NCBI RefSeq assembly: GCF_900112245.1
Contig: NZ_FOYX01000002.1
Coordinates: 248,001-312,000 of the forward strand
Direction of reading: 5' to 3'
Length of the DNA stretch: 64,000 nucleotides
From: Maribacter stanieri
GTDB lineage: Bacteria > Bacteroidota > Bacteroidia > Flavobacteriales > Flavobacteriaceae
A model generated the notes under the pieces. That model had not been told where the DNA came from. It saw only the letters and a program-made list of their open reading frames with translations, and searched no databases. This document shows, one piece after another, positions 49,051-56,789 of the stretch; positions within the stretch are counted from its first letter, which is position 1; every line of letters starts with the position of its first letter. Made by a program: the position numbers and the translations under genes.

Positions 49051-49908
49051 CTACACTGCTTTTAAACTCAAATCTAGGTTATAAACCGAGTGAGTCAATG
49101 CTCCAGAAGAAATAAAATCTACACCACACTCTGCATACTCCCTAATAGTCTTCTCATTAATTCCACCAGAAGACTCGGTTAAACAGGTGTTGCCTATTAA
49201 TTTAACAGCTTCTCTAGTGTCTTCGTAATTAAAATTATCTATTAATATACGATATACCCCTTCCGACTCTAAAATCTCTTTTATCTCCTCTAAATCTCTT
49301 GCTTCAACGATGATTTTTAAATCACGACCTGTTTCTTTTAAGTACTTCTTCGTCTTATCGATGGCTTTTGTAATTCCTCCAGCAAAATCAATATGATTAT
49401 CCTTCAGCATTATCATATCATACAATGCGAACCTATGGTTCTCTCCTCCGCCAATTTTTACTGCCCATTTTTCTAGCGCTCGTATACCTGGAGTGGTTTT
49501 TCTTGTATCTAAAATCTTTGTTCCCGTCCCTTTTAAAAGATTAACGAACATATTAGTTTTTGTAGCTATCGCACTCATTCTTTGCATGGCGTTCAATACC
49601 AAGCGCTCTGCCTTTAGAATACTTTGAGAACTACCTTCTACATAAAAAACAATATCTCCATGACTTACTGGTGAACCATCTTTAATTAAAACTTCTATTT
49701 TTAAACTAGGATCTACAAAGTAAAATACAAGTTCAGCAAAATCCACTCCAGCAATTATACCTTCATCTTTCACTAACAATTTTGCTTTACCTGTTGCAGA
49801 TTCTGGTATACATGCCAACGAACTATGATCACCATCACCAACATCTTCACGAATGGCATTTGCAATGATTAATGTTATCTCTTCTTTAAATTGTTCTTCT
49901 GAAATCAT
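49051..49908 (-). CDS. nadC: nicotinate-nucleotide diphosphorylase (carboxylating)
   Basis: A 285-residue quinolinate phosphoribosyltransferase. It has REDVGDGDHSS at the N-terminus, LNAMQRMSAIAT near residue 100 and the diagnostic DTRKTTPGIRALEKWAV near 135, then LIDNFNYED and ESSGGINEKTIREYA. It makes nicotinate mononucleotide from quinolinate and PRPP in de novo NAD synthesis. It is the first gene of the four-gene run that ends in priA and is divergent from rlmH. Confidence 0.97.
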   Translation of the reverse strand: MISEEQFKEEITLIIANAIREDVGDGDHSSLACIPESATGKAKLLVKDEGIIAGVDFAELVFYFVDPSLKIEVLIKDGSPVSHGDIVFYVEGSSQSILKAERLVLNAMQRMSAIATKTNMFVNLLKGTGTKILDTRKTTPGIRALEKWAVKIGGGENHRFALYDMIMLKDNHIDFAGGITKAIDKTKKYLKETGRDLKIIVEARDLEEIKEILESEGVYRILIDNFNYEDTREAVKLIGNTCLTESSGGINEKTIREYAECGVDFISSGALTHSVYNLDLSLKAV

Positions 49909-49961
49909 ATTTGTAATATCTATTGTATTGCTAATTTACAAATCCATTTGCGAAATTGATT

Positions 49962-49969
49962 TACTTTTG
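49962..49969 (+). promoter_or_regulatory. -7 box almost touching the rlmH start codon
   Basis: TACTTTTG, an exact TANNTTTG match, ending only four bases before the ATG at 49974. With the usual spacing, transcription would start at or within the start codon. Confidence 0.5.
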
Positions 49970-49973
49970 ACAT

Positions 49974-50447
49974 ATGACTATAAAACTTTTAGCCATTGGC
50001 AAGACAGATAGTTCTCAACTGCAAGAGCTTATTGAAATATATCAGAAAAGACTACAGCACTATGTCAATTTTGAAATTGAATTGATACCTGATTTAAAAA
50101 AGACAAAGAATTTATCTGAAGACCAACAAAAGGAAAAAGAAGGTGAACTTATCCTTAAAAAATTAGCACCAACAGATATTCTAATACTTTTTGATGAAAA
50201 AGGTAAACAATATACTTCTGTGGAGTTTTCACAATACCTTCAAAAGAAAATGAATTCTGGCATTAAGCAATTGGTTTTTTTAATTGGTGGACCCTATGGA
50301 TTTAGTAACGACATATATGCAAAGGCATCAGGAAAAATAAGTTTATCTAAAATGACATTTTCACATCAAATGGTGCGTTTATTTATTACTGAGCAAATTT
50401 ATAGAGCTTACACAATTTTAAAAAATGAGCCTTACCATCATCAATAA
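49974..50447 (+). CDS. rlmH: 23S rRNA (pseudouridine1915-N3)-methyltransferase
   Basis: A 157-residue SPOUT methyltransferase of standard length. It opens MTIKLLAIGKTDSSQL and has the knot motifs LFDEKGKQYTSVEFSQ, FLIGGPYGFS and LSKMTFSHQMVRLFITEQIYRA, ending NEPYHHQ as is usual. It modifies helix 69 of the large subunit. The -7 box suggests a leaderless or nearly leaderless message. Confidence 0.97.
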   Translation: MTIKLLAIGKTDSSQLQELIEIYQKRLQHYVNFEIELIPDLKKTKNLSEDQQKEKEGELILKKLAPTDILILFDEKGKQYTSVEFSQYLQKKMNSGIKQLVFLIGGPYGFSNDIYAKASGKISLSKMTFSHQMVRLFITEQIYRAYTILKNEPYHHQ

Positions 50448-50477
50448 ATCAGGGCTTTATCCATGCATTAAAATTAC

Positions 50478-51296
50478 TTATGCTGGTTTCATTAATGATT
50501 TTACCATGTTATTAGAGACTATTTCTAGATCATTAAGTTCTTCCATTAAAAAAGAAATTAATTCTTCTTTATGCTCCATGTTTTTTTCAATCTTAAGAAT
50601 GTGATTATAGTTCTTAATATTTTTCATGTGCGATTCGAAAGCATGGGTTTGATGCCAATTAATTTCTTTTAATTTTTGATTTTGGATTGCCATCTTTTTT
50701 ATAGAAGGATTTATAAAAAAGAAAATTTCAAAAATCAAAATCAACAAGGAAAATACAGCAAGCTCTAACTCAACAATCATAAGTGTTTTGATATCCTTTT
50801 CTGAGGCTTTCTGAAATTGCCCCACAATAGTATCCATAACTACCAAAAATTGATCTGATTCAGATGACAGACTTTCCATATCCACTTCACCTAATTCATT
50901 AAAATCATCTAAAGATTCAAGAATATAATCTATATGTGGCTGTAGCTTATTGAAATTGTTTTGAATTTCTTCATTATTTAATTCTGGAATACCGGTTTCT
51001 TCGTTTCCTTGTTGTAGCGCCGTATTTGTATTTGATAGCTTTTTCATTGCTAAACGCAACTCACCATAATCACAAGTACCATAATTACACTCATAAACAC
51101 TCTTAACAATAAACTGAGACAACATTCTTTGTCTACCTGCCTCATTTATTCTTAATGCATCTTGACGTTGTCTTGCTAAAGAATACTGAATTATTGATTG
51201 TATAATAATCGTTAATACAATTACAGTAAAAGCCAATAGATAATAGTTGTTAAAACTATTACCAGATTTAAATTTAGATAAAATCCTTTTCAGCAT
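50478..51296 (-). CDS. orphan PilJ-type sensor membrane protein
   Basis: A 272-residue protein with two membrane segments (about 18-38 and 173-193) enclosing a periplasmic helical domain. The segment INEAGRQRMLSQFIVKSVYE is the signature of the type IV pili methyl-accepting transducer N-terminal (PilJ-like) domain, as found in NarX-like sensors. The cytoplasmic part (about 195-272) is a charged coiled coil, with no HAMP, kinase or methyl-accepting domain. It is therefore a sensor without a visible output; it may work with a partner by its coiled coil. It is followed by the convergent rlmH. Confidence 0.75.
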   Translation of the reverse strand: MLKRILSKFKSGNSFNNYYLLAFTVIVLTIIIQSIIQYSLARQRQDALRINEAGRQRMLSQFIVKSVYECNYGTCDYGELRLAMKKLSNTNTALQQGNEETGIPELNNEEIQNNFNKLQPHIDYILESLDDFNELGEVDMESLSSESDQFLVVMDTIVGQFQKASEKDIKTLMIVELELAVFSLLILIFEIFFFINPSIKKMAIQNQKLKEINWHQTHAFESHMKNIKNYNHILKIEKNMEHKEELISFLMEELNDLEIVSNNMVKSLMKPA

Positions 51297-51389
51297 ATTT
51301 AAAGATATTTCCTACAAGATATAAATGTATCATAACCATAACCACACATTTTCAAAAATGTTGTAGAAAAACCTAAAAGTTGGTCAAAA

Positions 51390-51419
51390 AAAAATGCAAG
51401 TTTCTCAACTTGCATTTTT
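51390..51419 (-). terminator. terminator after serA
   Basis: TGCAAGTT (51395-51402), loop TCTC, AACTTGCA (51407-51414), flanked by A and T tracts. It lies just past the serA stop. Confidence 0.85.
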
Positions 51420-51450
51420 GAATATAAAAGATATAACTTTTCTTAATTTA

Positions 51451-53343
51451 CTAGTAAAGCACTCTAAACTTAATTGTGTTCTCTACCTTCTTCAATTCTT
51501 TAATTACTTCCTTGTTGTATTCCTTGTCTAAATCTGTAATTACGTAACCAACTTCATTATCAGTAGATAAATACTGACTATTAATATTCAATTCGTACTG
51601 AGCCAATACTTTGTTGATTTTCGCCATTATACCTGGCACATTCTTATGAATATGTAAAAAACGGTGCGATTTATTTTGTTTTGGTAAACGAATATTTGGG
51701 AAATTAACTGCATCGACAGTATTACCAGAATTAATATAATCCATTATCTTATTCGGTACAAAATCTGCGATATCTCGCTGTGCCTCTTCTGTACTACCAC
51801 CAACATGAGGAGTTAAAATTACATTTGGAAAACCTTGTAACTTTGTTTGAAAATCTCCATTACTAGCGGGCTCATCTGGATAAACATCTACAGCAGCACC
51901 ACCAACATGACCATTTTTCAAACCTTCTGCAAGGGCATCAATATCAACTACAAAACCTCTAGAAAGGTTAATTAGCATTGCACCTTTTTTCATTTGCTTT
52001 ATTTCACGCTCACCAATAAAGTTTTTATTCGCTTTATTATCATCAATATGCAAAGTAACTACATCAGATACGCTTAATAAATCTTCTAGCGTATTGCATT
52101 TTACCGCATTACCTAAAGCTAATTTATCATCCACATCATAGTAATAAACACGCATACCCATAGCTTCTGCTAATACAGATAATTGCTTACCAATATTACC
52201 GTAACCAACGATACCTAAGTTTTTACCTCGAACTTCTCTTGAACCTGCCGCTGTTTTTTGCCATTGACCTTCGTGAATTTCTCTACTACGATCAAAAACA
52301 CTTCTCATTAGCATAATAATTTCACCTATTGCCAATTCTACAACAGATCTAGTATTACTATAAGGAGCATTGAAAACTACAATACCTTTCTTTTTGGCTG
52401 TCTCTAAATCTATCTGGGTGGTTCCTATACAAAAAGCACCAACCACCAATAGTTTATCGGCAGCATCTAAAACAGTTTGTGTAACCTGTGTTTTTGAACG
52501 AATACCTAGAACGTGAACGCCCTTGATTTTTTCGATCAACTCTTCTTCAGACAAACTATGTTTGATCAATTCAACGGAAAAACCGTCTTCTGATAGATTA
52601 TCGAATGCAGCAGTGTGCACGTTTTCTAATAGCAGGACCTTAATCCTATTCTTTGGGTACGAAATATTTCTTGGCAACTTGTTCACAAATAAAAATTCAT
52701 CTAAACTTGGTGTAACATAATCCGCATTATTTGCGGCTTTCTCTCTATGCACGTTTTCCGTATAAGCAAAAAACTTATCTGCTATACCTGCCTCGCGCAT
52801 TACATAATCACTGTAACCATCTCCAATAACTTGAACTTCCCCGTCCAAATTCATTTGCTTTAGGCAATCAATTTTACCATTGTGCTGGGATAGTACATTC
52901 ATTTCATCGAAACCGATGATATTTCCTTCTTCGTCGAATTTAAATGTATTTGCATACACTCGATCAGAAGGTATATTGTATTCTTTTACAATTGGGTCTA
53001 TAAACTCTTTAAATCCACAAGATATCACATAGATATCATCTGCATATTTTTCAAAAAAGTCTTTATTAGATTCTATAGATTTAGATATTTTGCTTCTTAA
53101 CTGCTCAACCAGTCCATCTAAATCCTCTTTTTTAGCATGTAATAACTTAATTCTACGCTCTAATGACTCTGTAAATGAAATATCACCGTCAATACCTAAA
53201 TTGGTAATCTTTTGTATTTCTTTAATTACTTCATCTTTATTAGACCTTCCTTCTAAAGTCATTTCTGCAAGAACATCTAAAGCCTCTACCCTAGTTAACG
53301 TACTATCAAAATCAAAAACGTATTTTCTACTTACTTCTACCAT
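51451..53343 (-). CDS. serA: phosphoserine phosphatase-phosphoglycerate dehydrogenase fusion
   Basis: A 630-residue bifunctional-looking enzyme. Residues 1-220 are a complete HAD phosphoserine phosphatase domain with FDFDSTLTRVEA (Asp11, Asp13), SCGFKEF and GDGYSDYVM. Residues 233-550 are D-3-phosphoglycerate dehydrogenase with the NAD loop GYGNIG (380-385) and the catalytic His513 in TPHVGG. Residues 560-630 form an ACT domain, probably for serine feedback. Steps 1 and 3 of serine synthesis are thus joined, while SerC is encoded elsewhere. It has its own promoter and terminator. Confidence 0.94.
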   Translation of the reverse strand: MVEVSRKYVFDFDSTLTRVEALDVLAEMTLEGRSNKDEVIKEIQKITNLGIDGDISFTESLERRIKLLHAKKEDLDGLVEQLRSKISKSIESNKDFFEKYADDIYVISCGFKEFIDPIVKEYNIPSDRVYANTFKFDEEGNIIGFDEMNVLSQHNGKIDCLKQMNLDGEVQVIGDGYSDYVMREAGIADKFFAYTENVHREKAANNADYVTPSLDEFLFVNKLPRNISYPKNRIKVLLLENVHTAAFDNLSEDGFSVELIKHSLSEEELIEKIKGVHVLGIRSKTQVTQTVLDAADKLLVVGAFCIGTTQIDLETAKKKGIVVFNAPYSNTRSVVELAIGEIIMLMRSVFDRSREIHEGQWQKTAAGSREVRGKNLGIVGYGNIGKQLSVLAEAMGMRVYYYDVDDKLALGNAVKCNTLEDLLSVSDVVTLHIDDNKANKNFIGEREIKQMKKGAMLINLSRGFVVDIDALAEGLKNGHVGGAAVDVYPDEPASNGDFQTKLQGFPNVILTPHVGGSTEEAQRDIADFVPNKIMDYINSGNTVDAVNFPNIRLPKQNKSHRFLHIHKNVPGIMAKINKVLAQYELNINSQYLSTDNEVGYVITDLDKEYNKEVIKELKKVENTIKFRVLY

Positions 53344-53389
53344 TATTCTCTTTGGTTTGGATAGGAATTTTTGTCGTTAAAATAAGTAG

Positions 53390-53397
53390 CAAAAGTA
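53390..53397 (-). promoter_or_regulatory. -7 box for serA
   Basis: Reads TACTTTTG on the minus strand, 46 bases before the serA start. Confidence 0.55.
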
Positions 53398-53482
53398 AAA
53401 ATTTAATTTATCCTGATATGTGATATCTTGGAAATAAAACAAAAAGCTTTTGTTATGATGTAATTTGACAAAAAGACATTCT

Positions 53483-54271
53483 TTATTTTAAAAATTTTAG
53501 AATAGAATTAGAGAAATCTTCTGTTTTATATGTTCCATTGTGATCACCGGGTACTCTATTCAATTTTCCGTTCCCTAATGCATTGCGTAATTCTTCTGCG
53601 CTACCGTTATCCGAATCTTCATCTCCGCAAATTACAAGTACCGCTATCTTAATTTTATTTAAGTCTTCTACAGAAGTTACTGGCTGGTATTTTTGTTGCA
53701 AATGAAGTGACCGTAAATCTGCATTAATAGATTTTGCATAGTCCACAGCGCCTTTCGTTATTTCATTTACATCACCATCAAAAGCTTTTGCGAACATTAT
53801 TCTCCGGTCCCAATTTGTATTCGTAAAGTCTATACCCATACCACCTAATACGGCTTTTGCAACTCTAGCATCTTCGGTTAATAATTTTGCCAACACAATG
53901 CTACCTCTTGAGTAGCCTATTGCTTTATAGGATTCCATATTCAGATGATTCATTAATAGAATCAAATCTTTTACCTCTGCATTATTTTTATATGCTATAT
54001 CTGTTTGCGGTTTATCAGAATCTCCATTGCCCCGCATATCAGGTATAATTACGCGATAGCCAGAATCAAGTAAATCTTGTTTTAAAGCTGTTTTCTTCCA
54101 AGATTTTCTAGAATTTATAAAGCCGTGCAGTAATAAAATCGGCTCACCTTGCCCTTCATCAGTGTAGGTTATGTGTACCCCATCAAAAGATTCAAATTCA
54201 CCTACTTGGCAAGTTACCTTTGGGACGAATACCAACAACACCAACCAGAGCAAAAAATACTTTTTTACCAT
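53483..54271 (-). CDS. exported alpha/beta hydrolase
   Basis: A 262-residue protein with a signal peptide (about 1-21). The hydrolase fold shows the oxyanion motif LLHGFINSRKSW, DMRGNGDSDKP, and the nucleophile elbow GYSRGSIV (Ser), followed by ICGDEDSDN (acid) and GDHNGTYK (His). The substrate is unknown; ester or lactone hydrolysis in the periplasm is likely. It starts ten bases after the DUF3307 stop, which places it in the satD-DUF3307 transcription unit. Confidence 0.88.
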   Translation of the reverse strand: MVKKYFLLWLVLLVFVPKVTCQVGEFESFDGVHITYTDEGQGEPILLLHGFINSRKSWKKTALKQDLLDSGYRVIIPDMRGNGDSDKPQTDIAYKNNAEVKDLILLMNHLNMESYKAIGYSRGSIVLAKLLTEDARVAKAVLGGMGIDFTNTNWDRRIMFAKAFDGDVNEITKGAVDYAKSINADLRSLHLQQKYQPVTSVEDLNKIKIAVLVICGDEDSDNGSAEELRNALGNGKLNRVPGDHNGTYKTEDFSNSILKFLK

Positions 54272-54281
54272 TGTAAATTAT

Positions 54282-54977
54282 TTATGAAATATAAAGGAGT
54301 CCAGCCAGAATAGCCATGCCGAAACTAACCAAAGTACCTATTAAAATATACTCTGTTAACTTTCTATTATTTCGCTCTTTAAGATCATTGAATCTAAAAA
54401 CAGATTTAGCGGCTATTAATAACCCGATAACTTCCCACCTACCTATAACTATAAATATCAATACAAATAGACGTTCAATGATACCTATGTACTTACCAGC
54501 ATTATGCAGCGATTTGTGATCTGTCTCTATCTGATTTGACATACCTTCTAAAACCTGACCCATAATAATTGACGCTGGGTAGGTAACAAAAACAATTGCC
54601 GTTACCAAATACCAATCTAGATTTTCAAAGAGAGATAAGGTATGGGTATATAGATCAGTATAAAATGCGCAGCAATAAATAACCAGTATATGAAGTATTT
54701 GATCTATAAAAAACGGAATGCTCTTTTTCTTAACCATTTCATTGGCATACAACTTTAAAATATCTATAGCTAAATGGGTAATTGCAACTACAAAGGCAAT
54801 TGTCCATAAAGACAAATTCCACAGTAAAAGCATGTACAAAGCAAAATGCAGTAGTACATGTAGATATAAATATTTGGATGTTATTTTATTTGCTTGTTTA
54901 TGAAGTACCCATTTTTTTGGTTGTAAAACAAAGTCCCCAATTAGATGACCAAGTACTAGTTTTATAAAAATCAGCAT
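54282..54977 (-). CDS. DUF3307 polytopic membrane protein
   Basis: A 231-residue membrane protein with about six or seven hydrophobic segments. It carries three one-turn polar pairs inside or at the edge of these segments: H11-x3-D15 (GHLIGDF), H68-x3-D72 (THLAIDILK) and D92-x3-H96 (IDQILH). I read these as a possible intramembrane metal site, by analogy with YdjM-type membrane hydrolases; this is inference. The family is DUF3307, function unknown. It lies two bases after the satD stop, a pairing I remember from other genomes. Confidence 0.85.
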   Translation of the reverse strand: MLIFIKLVLGHLIGDFVLQPKKWVLHKQANKITSKYLYLHVLLHFALYMLLLWNLSLWTIAFVVAITHLAIDILKLYANEMVKKKSIPFFIDQILHILVIYCCAFYTDLYTHTLSLFENLDWYLVTAIVFVTYPASIIMGQVLEGMSNQIETDHKSLHNAGKYIGIIERLFVLIFIVIGRWEVIGLLIAAKSVFRFNDLKERNNRKLTEYILIGTLVSFGMAILAGLLYIS

Positions 54978-54979
54978 AT

Positions 54980-55585
54980 TTATTTTACTGTAATTAATTC
55001 TTTATAATATGATAATACATCTAATACTAGATCTAATCGTGCTCTTTTTAAACGCTGACTTACAGCAGATTGCTTTATTCCCAATCGTTGTGCTATTTCT
55101 TTCTGTGAAAATTGTGGATAGTCAAGTGCCAATGTTACAATCTCTGCAGAAACTACACTCCAATCATCCATAAAGTCCAATGCTAAACGTAACATTAAAT
55201 TTAATGTGCGGTCTTTACTAGTATCACCAGTTGCAATACTAAGATTTACTTTACTTTCTTTTAAGGTTTCAAAATTTCGTCCTGACCTTTGGTAAGCTGG
55301 TCCATTAGATTCTGTTACACCTGTACCTATATACGTTTCTAGACCAATGCCAACACCCATTCTAACATCTAAGCCCTTTATGGATTTCAACATAGCCTTA
55401 ATACGTATAGCTGTAAATAAAGCATTTTTCTCCGTTACCTTTAATTGGAATTCATCTCCACGATAAATTTCCCAATTCATTGGGGATGCCCCAAATTGGT
55501 TGAAGTAATTCTTTAATAAGTCAATCCATTGAGAACTTGGATGATTTTCAGAATTTATGATGTCTCCAGTGATTATCGCTATCAT
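54980..55585 (-). CDS. satD: SatD-family protein, GGDEF-like palm plus helix-turn-helix
   Basis: A 201-residue protein. The N-terminal domain (about 1-125) has ITGDIINSE (Asp8), then YRGDEFQLKV (Asp44, Glu45), then VRMGVGIG and GPAYQRSGRN. Order and spacing resemble a shortened GGDEF or class III cyclase palm, where the first Asp and the GDEF acidic pair hold the metals. The C-terminus (about 150-190) is a clear helix-turn-helix, FSQKEIAQRLGIKQSAVSQR. SatD is named after a streptococcal acid-tolerance locus; its biochemistry is unknown to me. Three dyads upstream may be its own binding sites. Family assignment is firm, palm relation is inference. Confidence 0.82.
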   Translation of the reverse strand: MIAIITGDIINSENHPSSQWIDLLKNYFNQFGASPMNWEIYRGDEFQLKVTEKNALFTAIRIKAMLKSIKGLDVRMGVGIGLETYIGTGVTESNGPAYQRSGRNFETLKESKVNLSIATGDTSKDRTLNLMLRLALDFMDDWSVVSAEIVTLALDYPQFSQKEIAQRLGIKQSAVSQRLKRARLDLVLDVLSYYKELITVK

Positions 55586-55588
55586 TAC

Positions 55589-55664
55589 TATTAGTTATTA
55601 CGCTAATATATTAAATTATAAGCTAATTCAATAATATATTTAAATATTAGCACAAAGACTAATA
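55589..55664. promoter_or_regulatory. three-dyad operator array upstream of satD
   Basis: TATTAG-N8-CTAATA occurs at 55589-55608 and again at 55645-55664, with identical 6-bp half-sites and spacing. A degenerate third copy, TATTAA-N8-CTAATT, occupies 55609-55628, directly adjoining the first. All lie in the 98-base gap between the methyltransferase stop and the satD start. They are suitable sites for the dimeric helix-turn-helix of SatD, which would give autoregulation. Confidence 0.55.
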
Positions 55665-55683
55665 TAATTGAAAGTGAGACTTT

Positions 55684-56136
55684 CTAGAACCAGCGCCTTG
55701 TTAAGATACAATAATCTTTAAAGGAACGCCCAAATTTTTCTAAGAGAATTCGTTCTTCAGGAATAATTTGAAAACGATTCATATATCCCACAAATGTAGC
55801 AGCTATTAAAATATTAAATGCATTTCCTAAAAAAACACCCAGGGCTAACAAAATCAATAGTAAAGATAAGTACAATGGATTACGAGAAAACTTAAAAATA
55901 CCCCCTACTACTAAATTTGAAGCTTTATCCGGTTTTGTTGGATCTATAGTAGTTTTTGCCCTACCAAACTGCAACAGCGCCATAATTGCAATTAACACAC
56001 CCAAGCCTACTAAAATTTTAACAAGCAACATTCTACCGTAAAAGTCAAAATAACCAATTGGTAGAAATTCTGCTAATAAATACATTATCAATCCAAAACA
56101 TACAAACACTAAAGCTGGTGGTACTTTTAATTCCAT
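55684..56136 (-). CDS. isoprenylcysteine/phospholipid-type membrane methyltransferase
   Basis: A 150-residue membrane protein with four hydrophobic segments. The second half has GIFKFSRNPLYLSLLLILL and a C-terminal IIPEERILLEKFGRSFKDYC ending TRRWF, the pattern of the ICMT/PEMT family, in which the RNPxY helix and the EE...FG...Y tail bind SAM. The acceptor is unknown in bacteria. It is divergent from rdgB, with 59 bases between, and separated from satD by the dyad array. Confidence 0.87.
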   Translation of the reverse strand: MELKVPPALVFVCFGLIMYLLAEFLPIGYFDFYGRMLLVKILVGLGVLIAIMALLQFGRAKTTIDPTKPDKASNLVVGGIFKFSRNPLYLSLLLILLALGVFLGNAFNILIAATFVGYMNRFQIIPEERILLEKFGRSFKDYCILTRRWF

Positions 56137-56149
56137 TTTATAAAATTAC

Positions 56150-56157
56150 TACTTTTG
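56150..56157 (+). promoter_or_regulatory. -7 box for rdgB
   Basis: TACTTTTG, an exact TANNTTTG match, 38 bases before the rdgB start. Confidence 0.5.
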
Positions 56158-56195
56158 ATAATGTAAATTAACAAACCAAATTCCAAATTGTTAGC

Positions 56196-56789
56196 ATGAA
56201 GCTTGTATTTGCCACTCACAACCCAAATAAACTAAAAGAAGTTCAACAATTGGTTCCTAACCAAATAGAACTAATAAATTTAGAAACTATAGGTTGTACA
56301 ACAGATATACCAGAAACAGCGGATACACTTGAGGGAAATGCAAAACTAAAGGCAGATTTTGTAACAAATAACTACCAACTATCATGTTTTGCAGATGATA
56401 CAGGTTTACTAGTTAATTCTCTTAATGACGAACCAGGAGTGTATTCTGCGCGATATGCCGGTACACAGGCAGATTCAAATGCCAATATGGATAAATTATT
56501 AACTAACTTAAGCAGCAAAAAAGATAGATCAGCTTACTTTCAAACTGTAATCGCTTTAAACCTAAATGGTAAAACACATATATTTGAAGGCAAAATAGAA
56601 GGCGTAATTACAGCAAGCAAACGAGGAGAAAATGGTTTTGGATACGATCCAATATTTCAACCAAATGGATATAAAGAAACTTTTGCAGAGCTACCTTTAA
56701 CCATTAAAAACAAAATTAGCCACCGCGCACTGGCATTCAAAAAATTGATTACATACCTAAATAGTATTCATGTTACAGGAGAAAAATAA
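56196..56789 (+). CDS. rdgB: non-canonical purine NTP pyrophosphatase (XTP/dITPase)
   Basis: A 197-residue HAM1-family enzyme. It opens MKLVFATHNPNKLKEVQ, has the metal-binding FADDTGLLVNSLNDEPGVYS near residue 66, ENGFGYDPIFQPNG near 146, and NKISHRALAFKKL near the end, all diagnostic. It removes ITP, dITP and XTP from the nucleotide pool. The last 20 bases overlap the DUF4337 gene. Confidence 0.97.
   Translation: MKLVFATHNPNKLKEVQQLVPNQIELINLETIGCTTDIPETADTLEGNAKLKADFVTNNYQLSCFADDTGLLVNSLNDEPGVYSARYAGTQADSNANMDKLLTNLSSKKDRSAYFQTVIALNLNGKTHIFEGKIEGVITASKRGENGFGYDPIFQPNGYKETFAELPLTIKNKISHRALAFKKLITYLNSIHVTGEK

Noticed and set aside
53483-56136. Defence island around satD
   Set aside because: No restriction, nuclease, toxin-antitoxin, reverse transcriptase or integrase genes nearby; neighbours are housekeeping. 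The cyclase-effector idea rests on motifs only.
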